Below, one piece after another: positions 16,922 through 25,565 of a stretch of DNA of 64,000 nt. The stretch is from Viridibacillus sp050279675 (GTDB lineage Bacteria; Bacillota; Bacilli; Bacillales_A; Planococcaceae): assembly GCF_050279675.1 (NCBI RefSeq), contig NZ_JBNNUK010000007.1:119643-183642 (forward strand), written 5' to 3'. The notes below the pieces were generated by a model. That model saw nothing but the letters and a program-made list of their open reading frames with translations, ran no database searches and was not told the DNA's origin. Both the position numbers and the translations under genes were made by a program. Each line of letters opens with the position of its first letter. Positions within the stretch are counted from its first letter, which is position 1.

Positions 16922-18049
16922 TTATTCACCTTTAAATTTGTTTTTAATTTTATCAAACAAAGTGCTACCTTGCTCTTCTGGGATATCCCCAGAAATACTA
17001 GCAAATTCGCGCAATAATTGTTTTTGTTTCTCAGTTAATTTCTTCGGCGTTACAACGCTTACGATTACATGTTGATCGCCAGTACCATAACCATGGACGT
17101 TTTTAACACCTTTTCCTTTTAAGCGGAATCTGTCACCAGATTGAGTACCTGTAGGAATCTTCATCTTCACTTTACCATGAACTGTTGGTACTTCAATTTC
17201 ATCACCAAGTGCCGCTTGAGCAAATGTAATTGGTAATTCTAAATAAATATCATCACCGTCACGTTCAAATTTATCATCTGCACGAACATGGAATACGATG
17301 TATAAGTCACCTGCTGGCCCACCGTTAGTACCCGCTTCTCCTTGACCACTTACGCGCAATTGTTGACCATCATCAACACCTGCTGGAATCGTCACTTTGA
17401 TTTTTTTGCGTTTTTTAACTGTACCTGCACCGTGACATGTTGAACATTTATCTTTGATAATTTGACCAGTACCTTTACAGTAACCACATGTACGACGGTT
17501 TACCATTTGGCCAAATGGTGTTGAAACTGTCTCATTTATCTGACCTTGGCCATTACAGTGAGAACATGTATCTTTTGATGTACCTGGTTTTGCACCAGAT
17601 CCATGACAAGTTTCACAATTTTCTTCACGGGGGATTTCGACTTCAGTTTCTTTACCAAATACCGCTTCTTCAAAACTAATTGTCATGCGATATTGTAGAT
17701 CATCACCTTTTGTTGGTGCATTTGGATCACGACGACGGCTTCCGCCACCACCGCCAAAGAATGAACTAAAAATGTCTTCGAAACCGAAGCCATCTCCGCC
17801 ACCGAAACCACTTCCACCAAATCCTTGATTTGGATCTTGATGTCCGAACTGGTCATAGCGCGCTTTTTTCTGGTCATCACTTAGCACTTCATATGCTTCA
17901 GCAATTTCTTTGAATTTCTCTTCTGCCCCAGCCTCTTTATTCAAGTCAGGGTGATATTGTTTTGATAATTTACGATAAGCTTTTTTAATTTCGTCTTTTG
18001 ACGCTGATTTTTGAAGACCTAAGACTTCATAATAATCACGTTTATTCAT
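16922..18049 (-). CDS. dnaJ: chaperone DnaJ (type I Hsp40)
   Basis: Co-chaperone that delivers unfolded clients to DnaK and stimulates its ATPase. J domain at 1-70 with HPD at 33-35, a Gly/Phe-rich linker (GFGGSGFGGGDGFG), four CxxCxGxG zinc repeats (CETCHGSG, CSHCNGQG, CGYCKGTG, CSTCHGAG) and the C-terminal substrate domain. 375 residues. The ATG follows GGAGTG. A stem-loop in the 175-nt gap separates it from dnaK. Confidence 0.98.
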   Translation of the reverse strand: MNKRDYYEVLGLQKSASKDEIKKAYRKLSKQYHPDLNKEAGAEEKFKEIAEAYEVLSDDQKKARYDQFGHQDPNQGFGGSGFGGGDGFGFEDIFSSFFGGGGGSRRRDPNAPTKGDDLQYRMTISFEEAVFGKETEVEIPREENCETCHGSGAKPGTSKDTCSHCNGQGQINETVSTPFGQMVNRRTCGYCKGTGQIIKDKCSTCHGAGTVKKRKKIKVTIPAGVDDGQQLRVSGQGEAGTNGGPAGDLYIVFHVRADDKFERDGDDIYLELPITFAQAALGDEIEVPTVHGKVKMKIPTGTQSGDRFRLKGKGVKNVHGYGTGDQHVIVSVVTPKKLTEKQKQLLREFASISGDIPEEQGSTLFDKIKNKFKGE

Positions 18050-18118
18050 TTTTCACACTCCGCTCCGTTTGCATAAAATATATTGTAACATGGAAAGAAC
18101 AAATGGCAAAAAACATTG

Positions 18119-18152
18119 AAAAAAGCCAAAGCCCGAGGCGGTCTTTGGCTTC
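18119..18152 (-). terminator. stem-loop between dnaK and dnaJ
   Basis: Minus strand: GAAGCCAAAG and CTTTGGCTTT pair around an 11-nt loop and run into TTTTTTC. Because dnaJ has no obvious promoter of its own in the gap, this is probably a partial terminator or mRNA processing and stability element that keeps DnaK above DnaJ. Confidence 0.8.
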
Positions 18153-18224
18153 TTTCAAAACAACAATGCATACGTTAATATACACTATTCAAGCGCCATT
18201 AAAGATGCGCTCTATTTTTTAGCA

Positions 18225-20057
18225 TTATTTGTTATCGTCAACTTCAGTGAAGTCTGCATCAACTACACCGTCATCTTTCTTATCAGCTGTTGGGCCTTGT
18301 TCGCCTTGTGCTGCTTGTTGTTGTTGAGCTGCTTGTTCATATACTTTCATCACAAGTGGTTGAAGAATACCTTCTAATTTTTCTTTAGAAGTTTTGATGC
18401 CTTCGATTTCGCCAGTTTCAATTGCTTTTGTTAGCTCTTCTTTAGCATCTTCTACTGATTTTTTCTCATCTTCAGTAATTTGTTCACCAAGGTCAGCGAT
18501 TGTTTTATCTACTTGGAAAACAAGTTGATCTGCTTCATTGCGAAGTTCAGCTTCTTCTTTACGTTTTTTATCTTCTTCAGCATGTAATTCAGCTTCTTTT
18601 ACCATACGTTCGATATCTTCGTCAGATAATGAGCTATCAGATTGAATAGTAATTGTTTGTTCTTTTTGAGTTCCTAGGTCTTTAGCTTTAACGTTTACGA
18701 TACCGTTTTTATCAATATCGAATGTTACTTCGATTTGAGGAATGCCACGTGGTGCAGCAGGGATATCTGAAAGTTGGAAACGACCTAAAGTTTTGTTATC
18801 AGCAGCCATTGGACGTTCACCTTGTAATACGTGAATATCTACAGCAGGTTGGTTATCTGCAGCTGTTGAGAAAGTTTGTGATTTTGAAGTTGGGATTGTT
18901 GTATTACGATCGATTAATTTAGTGAACACGCCACCCATTGTTTCGATACCAAGTGATAATGGAGTTACGTCAAGAAGTACAACGTCTTTTACATCACCAG
19001 TTAATACGCCACCTTGTACTGCAGCACCCATAGCTACTACTTCATCAGGATTTACACCTTTATGCGGTTCTTTACCTGTTTCTTTTTTCACTGCTTCTTG
19101 TACTGCAGGAATACGAGTTGAACCACCAACAAGGATTACTTGATCGATTTCTGAAGCAGATAATCCAGCATCTTTTAATGCTTGGCGAGTTGGGATCATT
19201 GTACGTTCTACTAAGTCAGCAGTAATTTCATTGAATTTTGCACGAGATAGAGAAACTTCTAAGTGTAATGGACCAGCTTCACCTGCAGTGATGAATGGTA
19301 GTGAAATTTGAGTTGTAGTTACTCCTGATAATTCTTTTTTCGCTTTTTCAGCAGCGTCTTTTAAACGTTGTAACGCCATTTTATCTTTAGCTAAATCAAT
19401 ACCGTTTTCTTTTTTGAATTCAGCAACTAAGAAATCGATGATTTTTTGGTCAAAGTCATCTCCACCAAGAGCGTTATCACCAGCTGTTGCTTTTACTTCA
19501 AATACTCCATCACCTAGTTCAAGGATTGATACGTCGAAAGTACCACCACCAAGGTCAAATACTAAAACAGTTTGATCTACATCTGTTTTTTCTAAGCCGT
19601 AAGCAAGTGCTGCAGCTGTTGGTTCGTTGATAATACGTTCAACTTCAAGACCAGCAATTTTACCAGCGTCTTTTGTAGCTTGACGTTGTGCATCGTTGAA
19701 GTAAGCAGGAACTGTAATTACAGCTTGTGTTACTTTTTCACCTAAATAGTCTTCAGCGAAGTCTTTTAAATGTTGTAAGATCATTGCTGATACTTGTTGA
19801 GGAGTATATTCTGTACCTTCTACATTTACTTTGTAGTCAGTACCCATATGACGCTTAATAGACATGATTGTGTTTGGGTTTGTAATTGATTGGCGTTTTG
19901 CTACTTCACCAACTTGGCGTTCGCCGTTTTTGAATGCTACAACTGAAGGTGTAGTACGTGCGCCTTCTTTGTTAGCGATAACGATTGGTTCGCCACCTTC
20001 TAATACTGATACACATGAGTTTGTAGTACCTAAGTCAATACCGATAATTTTGCTCAT
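18225..20057 (-). CDS. dnaK: molecular chaperone DnaK (Hsp70)
   Basis: ATP-dependent Hsp70 chaperone. Phosphate-1 motif IIGIDLGTTNSC at the N-terminus, VFDLGGGTFDVS and VGGSTRIPAV in the ATPase domain, the linker VVLLDVTPLSLGIET, and an acidic C-terminus ending EVDDNK. 610 residues, the usual Gram-positive length (no E. coli-like 24-residue insert). The ATG follows TAGGAGG. It lies 48 nt after grpE, under CIRCE/HrcA control. Confidence 0.99.
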   Translation of the reverse strand: MSKIIGIDLGTTNSCVSVLEGGEPIVIANKEGARTTPSVVAFKNGERQVGEVAKRQSITNPNTIMSIKRHMGTDYKVNVEGTEYTPQQVSAMILQHLKDFAEDYLGEKVTQAVITVPAYFNDAQRQATKDAGKIAGLEVERIINEPTAAALAYGLEKTDVDQTVLVFDLGGGTFDVSILELGDGVFEVKATAGDNALGGDDFDQKIIDFLVAEFKKENGIDLAKDKMALQRLKDAAEKAKKELSGVTTTQISLPFITAGEAGPLHLEVSLSRAKFNEITADLVERTMIPTRQALKDAGLSASEIDQVILVGGSTRIPAVQEAVKKETGKEPHKGVNPDEVVAMGAAVQGGVLTGDVKDVVLLDVTPLSLGIETMGGVFTKLIDRNTTIPTSKSQTFSTAADNQPAVDIHVLQGERPMAADNKTLGRFQLSDIPAAPRGIPQIEVTFDIDKNGIVNVKAKDLGTQKEQTITIQSDSSLSDEDIERMVKEAELHAEEDKKRKEEAELRNEADQLVFQVDKTIADLGEQITEDEKKSVEDAKEELTKAIETGEIEGIKTSKEKLEGILQPLVMKVYEQAAQQQQAAQGEQGPTADKKDDGVVDADFTEVDDNK

Positions 20058-20104
20058 TTCATAGTCCTCCTAGATTTGATTCATTTTTTCGTCTCAATAT
20101 TACT

Positions 20105-20701
20105 TTATTCATTAACTTTAACCATCGCTGGTCGTAGTATACGGTCTTTCAACTTATACCCCTTTTGTAGCTCTTGTAAAACGATTCCTTGTTCTTTAGA
20201 ATCATCTTGTTCTTGCATAACTGCGTGGTGAATGTTTGGATCAAACGCTTCCCCTTCAGATGCTACAGGTTCTAAGCCTTCTTTTGTTGTTGCTTCTATT
20301 AGTGAACGGTATACCATTTCAATCCCTGTTTTCATGGATTCGGCATCTTCCGTTGTTGCCTCAACTTGTAAAGCTCGTTCGAAATTGTCTAATACCGGAA
20401 GTAAATCCGTTAACAAATTTTGCGCACGATACTTTTCTTGTGCTATGCGTTCAGTTTGTGTGCGACGTTTTAAGTTGTCAAAGTCAGCACGTAATCGAAG
20501 GAAACGACTTTCTGATTCTCCCAACTTTTGCTCTAGAGCTGCGATTTCTGCTTGATGTTGCTCCTCAACTGTTAGTTCAGGTGTTGCTTCTTCAGCTTCT
20601 ACAGTGTCAGCGTCTACTACGTTTTCTTCTTGTTCATTTAGTTGTTCTTCTACAACTGTGTTTTCTTCTACTGCTTGCTCAAATTCATTTGATTTAGACA
20701 C
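20105..20701 (-). CDS. grpE: nucleotide exchange factor GrpE
   Basis: Dimeric exchange factor that releases ADP from DnaK. An acidic, Glu-rich N-terminal extension (about 1-50) is followed by the long coiled coil (EIAALEQKLGESESRFLRLR) and the C-terminal beta domain with GEAFDPNIHHAVM. 198 residues. The start is GTG at 20699-20701, 7 nt after AGGAGG. It is 26 nt downstream of hrcA. Confidence 0.97.
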   Translation of the reverse strand: MSKSNEFEQAVEENTVVEEQLNEQEENVVDADTVEAEEATPELTVEEQHQAEIAALEQKLGESESRFLRLRADFDNLKRRTQTERIAQEKYRAQNLLTDLLPVLDNFERALQVEATTEDAESMKTGIEMVYRSLIEATTKEGLEPVASEGEAFDPNIHHAVMQEQDDSKEQGIVLQELQKGYKLKDRILRPAMVKVNE

Positions 20702-20727
20702 TTTTCATCCTCCTATAATGTCGCTCT

Positions 20728-21753
20728 CTACCTCGGTTTTTGTGTCAGTTGGCGCGTTAAATCGCCACTCATAAAGTCGAGTAATGCAACGACACGTCGA
20801 TAATCCATCCTTGTAGGCCCTATAATAGCTATTGAACCACTTTGCCCCTCACCTACCAAGTAAGATGCTGTGATAACACTGCAATCTTCCATCGCTAAAT
20901 GATTATTTTCAGAACCAATACGGATTTGAATCCCAGATTGGTTCAATGGGAAAATGGATTGGATTTGAGTAGTTTTTTCCATTAGTTCCATAAGCATTCG
21001 CACTTTGTTTATGTCATGAAACTCAGGTTGGTTGAACATATTCGTTTTGCCACCATAGAAGATTTTACCTTCTGATTGATGTGCTGTCACGTCTATTAAT
21101 GACGAAAGTAATCCGTCATACGTCCCGAGATGTTGTTTTATAACCGCTGCCGTTTCAAGTTCGAGCTTCATTTGTAGTTGCACTAACGGAACACCAATCA
21201 GTCGTTCGTTTAAAATATTGACGACTTTCTCAATATCCGACGGGGAAAAATCCGACGGTAAAGAGAAAATGCGATTTTCCACATGTCCATTATCAGTAAC
21301 GATAATAGCGACTGCTGAATCAGCTGTTAAAGGTACAATTGAAAATCGTTTAACTTTATGCAACTGTACATCCGGTCCTAATAGTATAGATGTGTAAGAC
21401 GTCAATTCAGATAAAATCGTAGCTGACTTCCGAATGACTTGTTCAGTTTCCATAATCCGATCTTGGAAAACAGATTGGATTTTGTGAATCTCATTTGTTG
21501 TAATTATTTGAGGTTTTAGCAAGTGATCCACATAAAATCTGTAACCTTTTTCAGACGGAACTCGTCCCGATGAAGTATGCGTTTTTTCTAGGTAACCTAG
21601 TTCTTCTAAATCCGCCATTTCATTACGAATGGTTGCTGGACTAAAAGTAATGCCTTCCTTCTTCGAGATTTGTCGAGAGCCAACTGGTTGAGCTGACATA
21701 ATGAAGTCATCTACGATTACTTGCAATACTTGTAACTGCCGATTTGTTAGCAT
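20728..21753 (-). CDS. hrcA: heat-inducible transcription repressor HrcA
   Basis: Repressor that binds CIRCE and is kept active by GroEL. N-terminal winged helix (MLTNRQLQVLQVIVDDFI, FSPATIRNEMADLEELG) and the C-terminal dimerisation domain. I start it at the ATG at 21751-21753 (MLTNRQ), 6 nt after GAGGTG; the longer frame adds seven residues that include the ribosome binding site. 341 residues. It is the first gene of the operon, autoregulated through the CIRCE element 15 nt upstream. Confidence 0.96.
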   Translation of the reverse strand: MLTNRQLQVLQVIVDDFIMSAQPVGSRQISKKEGITFSPATIRNEMADLEELGYLEKTHTSSGRVPSEKGYRFYVDHLLKPQIITTNEIHKIQSVFQDRIMETEQVIRKSATILSELTSYTSILLGPDVQLHKVKRFSIVPLTADSAVAIIVTDNGHVENRIFSLPSDFSPSDIEKVVNILNERLIGVPLVQLQMKLELETAAVIKQHLGTYDGLLSSLIDVTAHQSEGKIFYGGKTNMFNQPEFHDINKVRMLMELMEKTTQIQSIFPLNQSGIQIRIGSENNHLAMEDCSVITASYLVGEGQSGSIAIIGPTRMDYRRVVALLDFMSGDLTRQLTQKPR

Positions 21754-21767
21754 GATCATCACCTCTG

Positions 21768-21794
21768 TTAGCACTCACTAAAGAAGAGTGCTAA
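21768..21794 (-). promoter_or_regulatory. CIRCE operator
   Basis: Perfect consensus TTAGCACTC, 9-nt spacer, GAGTGCTAA between the promoter and hrcA. This is the HrcA binding site that controls heat-shock induction of the operon. Confidence 0.98.
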
Positions 21795-21804
21795 TACTAT
21801 AATT

Positions 21805-21833
21805 AACTTATCAAATCTATTATTTTATGTCAA
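21805..21833 (-). promoter_or_regulatory. sigma-A promoter of hrcA-grpE-dnaK-dnaJ
   Basis: Minus strand: TTGACA (21828-21833), a 17-nt spacer and TAAGTT (21805-21810) preceded by TGA, giving an extended -10 that may compensate for the weak hexamer. CIRCE follows about ten nt downstream, overlapping the likely transcript start. Confidence 0.75.
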
Positions 21834-21848
21834 CGGAAACGCATGTGT

Positions 21849-22985
21849 TTATAGTAAAAATTCTTCAAAAACTTCATTTCCTACAAAACGTCCTTTTTTC
21901 GTTAACTTTACAGCTTCTTCATCATTTGAAATAAGACCTGCTGAAACAAGCAATTGCAGTTTTTCACTATATACACTTTCAATCGTACAGCCAAACTTCT
22001 TTTCAAAATGAGTTTTCGAAATTCCAGCTGTTTTACGTAAACCTAAAAAAAGTTCTTCCTCAATTTTTTCGTTTTGTGTAACTTCATGCGTTTTTAGTAT
22101 GGGTTTTTCACCCACTTCTAATGTACTGATATATTTTTTTAATGGTGCATGATTTGAGTAACGAATACCATTGACATAACCATGAGCTCCTGCTCCAAAA
22201 CCAGCGTATTCATCATTGTCCCAATAAATACGATTATGAATAGAAGAATGCCCATCTTTGGCGAAATTACTTATTTCGTATTGATTCCATCCGTGTAACT
22301 CCATTTGCTGCATCAATTCTTCATACATATCTGCCTCTTTATCTTCACCCGGCAAACTCAATTTCCCTTTGTTCATTAAGTTATAGAAAATCGTTTTAGA
22401 TTCTACTATAAGCGAATAGGCTGAGTAATGTGGGAGATTCAAGTCAAAAGCAATTTTTAGTGTTTCTTTCCATTCTTCCATCGTTTGACCAGGTAATCCG
22501 TACATCAAATCAATACTGATGTTCTTGAAACCAACTTTTTTCGCTTCCTTGATCGTTTCAAAAACATCTTCATTGGAATGAGTACGCCCTAGCTTTTTCA
22601 ATAACTCTGGTTGAAATGCTTGTACACCAAGACTTATACGATTTACACCACCGTTAAAAAGTACTTCTAATTTTTCTTTCGTTAATTCATCAGGATTTGC
22701 CTCCGATGTAAATTCTATTACATGCCCCATTGGAATGTACGTTTTGATCAACGTTAGAAGTCGTGAAAGTTGAGCTGGTGATAAAGATGTTGGTGTTCCT
22801 CCACCTAAAAATATTGTTTCTATATGACTGAAAGCTTCTTTGTCTTCAGACCATAATTTCATCTCCGTCCCTAATGCTTCTATATATTCATCGACCGGCT
22901 GGTTTTTGAAAAATACTTTATTAAAATCGCAATAATTGCAAATTTGATGACAAAATGGAATGTGTATATAAACACCTCTAGCCAA
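21849..22985 (-). CDS. hemW: heme chaperone HemW (radical SAM, HemN-like)
   Basis: Radical-SAM protein of the HemW class, thought to deliver heme to respiratory enzymes rather than to oxidise coproporphyrinogen. Cluster motif CHQICNYC (C12, C16, C19), FLGGGTPTSL and a C-terminal winged domain ending GRFVGNEVFEEFLL. 378 residues, shorter than true HemN (about 450). The start is TTG at 22983-22985 with AGAAGG seven nt upstream. In B. subtilis it follows lepA directly; here about 3.4 kb of accessory DNA intervenes. Confidence 0.94.
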   Translation of the reverse strand: MARGVYIHIPFCHQICNYCDFNKVFFKNQPVDEYIEALGTEMKLWSEDKEAFSHIETIFLGGGTPTSLSPAQLSRLLTLIKTYIPMGHVIEFTSEANPDELTKEKLEVLFNGGVNRISLGVQAFQPELLKKLGRTHSNEDVFETIKEAKKVGFKNISIDLMYGLPGQTMEEWKETLKIAFDLNLPHYSAYSLIVESKTIFYNLMNKGKLSLPGEDKEADMYEELMQQMELHGWNQYEISNFAKDGHSSIHNRIYWDNDEYAGFGAGAHGYVNGIRYSNHAPLKKYISTLEVGEKPILKTHEVTQNEKIEEELFLGLRKTAGISKTHFEKKFGCTIESVYSEKLQLLVSAGLISNDEEAVKLTKKGRFVGNEVFEEFLL

Positions 22986-23112
22986 TCTGATCCCTTCTTT
23001 CTTGTCGAAAATTGTCTGTTTATTTGTAATTTCACTCTTTAAACACGTAGCTTCATTCTATAGCATTTATGCTGAAACGCAAAACAATGGAATTAACATC
23101 CCTTTTAAACAT

Positions 23113-23150
23113 AAAAAAAGTTACAGCGATAATAATACCCACTGTAACTT
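23113..23150 (-). terminator. terminator after the 56-codon ORF
   Basis: Minus strand: AAGTTACAG and CTGTAACTT pair around a 15-nt loop and are followed by TTTTT. It begins 2 nt after the stop codon of the small ORF at 23153. Confidence 0.85.
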
Positions 23151-23152
23151 CT

Positions 23153-23323
23153 CTATACTGCTCTTTTATATTCAATAAGCTCTTGCTGTATATTTGGTCC
23201 TACTTGTTTAAGTTCACTCAATTTCTCTTGCATATGAGCCACTCGCGCCTCAAAAGCCAAAAGTTCAGCTTCTAACGTTGCCATTAAGTGATCCAAACGG
23301 TCGTTTCCATCACGATATTCGAT
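23153..23323 (-). CDS. small coiled-coil protein, start codon uncertain
   Basis: Not recognised as a named family. The frame encodes up to 56 residues, mostly a predicted coiled coil (HLMATLEAELLAFEARVAHM). AAGGAG (23333-23338) is followed 9 nt later by ATC in this frame, and no ATG, GTG or TTG occurs at that place; in-frame alternatives are TTG at 23296 and ATG at 23284 (43 residues), neither with a good ribosome binding site. A promoter-like TTGATA/TATATA pair upstream and a strong terminator directly after the stop argue that it is a real monocistronic gene. Either it starts at a rare codon or a base has been lost near the start. Confidence 0.5.
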   Translation of the reverse strand: MEYRDGNDRLDHLMATLEAELLAFEARVAHMQEKLSELKQVGPNIQQELIEYKRAV

Positions 23324-23359
23324 TTGAACTCACTCCTTACATTAATTAATTAATAAATT

Positions 23360-23392
23360 CACTATATATATAGTGTTTACTAAGCTTATCAA
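23360..23392 (-). promoter_or_regulatory. putative promoter with palindromic -10 region
   Basis: Minus strand: TTGATA (23387-23392) and a TATATA block inside the perfect 16-bp palindrome CACTATATATATAGTG (23360-23375). It points at the small ORF at 23153. The palindrome could be an operator or a chance AT repeat. From 23393 to 23558 I see only AT-rich DNA. Confidence 0.4.
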
Positions 23393-23558
23393 ATCTTTTG
23401 TATTTTGGATACCTCAAATCTCACTTTTTAGCGAATAATGTCGAAATTTATCCAGATTACACTTAATTCCCTCCCATATTATGTATTTTAACCTTTTAAA
23501 TCCTTTTTAAACCTAATATCGTTCTTAAAGAAAAAATATCTTAGATTCACTTTTAACT

Positions 23559-23612
23559 AAAAAAAGCGGTGGCCATATAGAGAATTGAAATCTCCATATT
23601 GCACATCCGCTT
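23559..23612 (-). terminator. terminator-like hairpin, possible distal attachment site
   Basis: Minus strand: AAGCGG at one end pairs with CCGCTTTTTTT at the other, with GAGA/TCTC and ATAT/ATAT pairing inside. No gene on the minus strand precedes it. It shares the 12-mer AAAAGCGGTGGC (plus strand, 23562-23573) with the hairpin after lepA at 26349-26360, so it may be a displaced half of the lepA terminator or an att site. From 23613 to 23767 only a promoter-like TATAAT preceded by TGA is seen before the next gene. Confidence 0.4.
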
Positions 23613-23767
23613 AGTTATGTTCATTCATCTTTAAAATGAAGCTTTTACTTTAACCATTTTAAGTATCACTAAGAACAAGCGTTCTATTTTAACCACCCGT
23701 TACAATTATGAGGGAATTATTTATGATATAATTAATGCATAACACAAATTAGACAGGATGAATATAT

Positions 23768-24130
23768 ATGAATACCATTAATAACGAAAGTAAAAAACCA
23801 ATAAGCGAAAAAGTGCTACGTGAAAAGATTGAGGCAAAGAATTGGAAACGAATGAGAGTTATTATTAAAGAGGAAGGGAAAGAAGATTCTAATAAAGAAA
23901 TGGATACATCGGAATTTATTAAACTACAAACAGACAGTTGGCACGATGATTTCAAATGGTCATTTGGTCATGAAGCGATAAGTGATAATTTTTCTTTAGT
24001 TGAAGAAGATGATGAATTAATTGTATTAGAAGGAAGGTATGTCATCGTTGCTAAGGTAAATCCACCTGCTGATAACAGTACAATTTTCAAAAGCAGAAAC
24101 CCTAAAATACAAATAGAAAAAATACAATAA
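23768..24130 (+). CDS. hypothetical protein in accessory island
   Basis: 120-residue soluble protein with no family I recognise. It is highly charged, with a Lys/Glu-rich N-terminal half and an acidic stretch LVEEDDELIVLEGRYVIVAKV that looks like a small beta structure. No signal peptide or membrane segment. The ATG is preceded by AGGATG and, about 40 nt upstream, by an extended -10 (TGATATAAT). A good terminator follows 16 nt after the stop. It lies on the opposite strand to most neighbours, inside the prophage-scarred region, so it is probably a cargo gene. Confidence 0.75.
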   Translation: MNTINNESKKPISEKVLREKIEAKNWKRMRVIIKEEGKEDSNKEMDTSEFIKLQTDSWHDDFKWSFGHEAISDNFSLVEEDDELIVLEGRYVIVAKVNPPADNSTIFKSRNPKIQIEKIQ

Positions 24131-24145
24131 TATAATCTAATTTTT

Positions 24146-24178
24146 AACCCTCACACTAATTAAATGTGAGGGTTTTTT
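24146..24178 (+). terminator. terminator of the 120-residue orphan gene
   Basis: AACCCTCACA, 9-nt loop, TGTGAGGGTT, then TTTT on the plus strand. Confidence 0.92.
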
Positions 24179-24339
24179 AATACATATTTGATTCTAATAT
24201 ATAGAAGAAACTTCGCATGAGAGCATTGGAAATATAACTAATCGTATAACTACCTTGCTCGAATTGTTACACAGGCTATGCTTTTTCTATATATTTTTTA
24301 TTAGCTGTCATATATGTGCCATTTTTCAGACGAATAATA

Positions 24340-24380
24340 AAAAAAGACCAGGCTCAAAATTAAATGATTACCTGGGCTTT
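24340..24380 (-). terminator. terminator of the 157-residue orphan gene
   Basis: Minus strand: AAAGCCCAGG and CCTGGTCTTT (one G-U) around an 18-nt loop, followed by TTTT. It lies about 40 nt past the stop of the gene at 24423. Confidence 0.8.
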
Positions 24381-24422
24381 ATGTATAGTTATATTATGAA
24401 CACCAGTGATTTCTTTATAAAC

Positions 24423-24896
24423 TCAAAAATTATTTACCTCAAATTTTAAACTGTCTACAAATTCGTTAATTTGTTCCATTTTTACTTTTAGACATAGTGC
24501 AGGACCAGTTTCTGATGCACTATGATTATTCTTCTCCCCTGCATCTAACACAAAAATTAATCTATAATAAGGCTCCCATTCATCCCTTTTATGTTCGGGC
24601 ACTTGAAGAAAACCATGTCCAGGATAATAATAATTACCAAATAGAGGAATGTGATAAATACACAAGCCTGGATCATGAGGCTCTAGCATACTTAGATGCA
24701 TAGTATCGATTTGTTTTAAATCATCTAATAACTTTAAGAAATCTCTCTTTAAGCAAACGATTTCTGTATGCACCTCTGGAAAAGCAGGACCAGAGCGGAA
24801 ATGAATGTGGAATTTTACACTCGCATCATTAACTAATTTTAAATTTATTTCAACATCACAACTGGGTTGACTAAAATAATCTTTTAATAAAGCCAT
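24423..24896 (-). CDS. hypothetical protein, possible immunity-type protein
   Basis: 157-residue soluble protein, not assigned to a named family with confidence. Visible features are an alternating hydrophobic pattern (EINLKLVNDASVKFHIHF), HIPLFGNYYYPGHGFLQVP, and a C-terminal helix KVKMEQINEFVDSLKFEV. The general layout resembles the small immunity-like proteins of contact-toxin systems, but no toxin gene is adjacent; this is a guess. The ATG follows AGGGGAATTATTT and the gene has its own terminator. It lies in the hemW-lepA insertion. Confidence 0.7.
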   Translation of the reverse strand: MALLKDYFSQPSCDVEINLKLVNDASVKFHIHFRSGPAFPEVHTEIVCLKRDFLKLLDDLKQIDTMHLSMLEPHDPGLCIYHIPLFGNYYYPGHGFLQVPEHKRDEWEPYYRLIFVLDAGEKNNHSASETGPALCLKVKMEQINEFVDSLKFEVNNF

Positions 24897-24929
24897 AAAT
24901 AATTCCCCTTTACCCTAATTAGCGTCTGG

Positions 24930-25562
24930 TTATACTAGATAAATTACAACAATCAGATTCGCCTTCGAATCTGCAAGAATACTTTCACGTAACGCTTTTT
25001 CTTCAGCGCTCATTTGTGCAGGTGTAGATGGCGTACTTTGCTATTGTAAAAGTTGTTGTGGTACATTTTTAAATTTCATCGCCCATTCTTCATTAAACGA
25101 ATACGCAACAGCTTGATTAGCTTCAATTACCTCATCGCAAAGACCAAATTCTAAACACTGTTCTGCAGTTAGCCACGTATCTTCTTCTAGCATTTCTCAC
25201 AATTTTTCTTCTGTCATTTTGTCCCCTGCTCGATCTAGATAATGTTGGCACATTGCTTTACTAATACGTTCCACATCATCGGCTGATTTACGCAGTTGCT
25301 TTGCATTCTCCCAAGCCCCTGTCATCGCATGATGAATCATCATTACTTCATTGGCTGGCATTATAATACGTTTAGAAATCATCGGTAAAACAGATGCGGA
25401 TGACGCCGCTACTCCATCGATATGCGAAATAATGTCAGTAGTCACCTTACGTTTTGATTTAAAACTTGTGTTAGGATCTGCGATGTTTTCGATAACTCGT
25501 TGTAACTCCGTGTTGGCCTTCTCTGCTAATGCGCCATTTGCAAATGTGTTTAAATCAAGCAT
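24930..25562 (-). pseudogene. phage ClpP-like head maturation protease, chimeric and stop-interrupted
   Basis: The first 42 residues (MLDLNTFANGALAEKANTEL onwards) look like the start of a different phage early protein and are joined in frame to the middle of a prophage ClpP-like protease: HIDGVAASSASVLPMIS carries the Ser nucleophile region and MMIHHAMTGAWENAKQLRK the His. The frame is then broken by TGA at 25197-25199 and TAG at 25041-25043, yet the residues after each stop (EMLEEDTWLTAEQCLEFGLCDE, shown here only in part as EEDTWLTAEQCLEFGLC) still match the family. It appears to be a deletion fusion followed by two nonsense mutations. Inactive. Confidence 0.85.
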
Positions 25563-25565
25563 ACT

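Noticed and set aside
20236..20697. Leu-rich plus-strand ORF of 153 codons
   Set aside because: It is the antisense of the Glu/Gln-rich grpE coding strand; composition explains it and it has no ribosome binding site.
24255..24449. Hydrophobic 64-codon plus-strand ORF in the accessory island
   Set aside because: It runs through the terminator of the minus-strand orphan gene, has no ribosome binding site and ends inside that gene.
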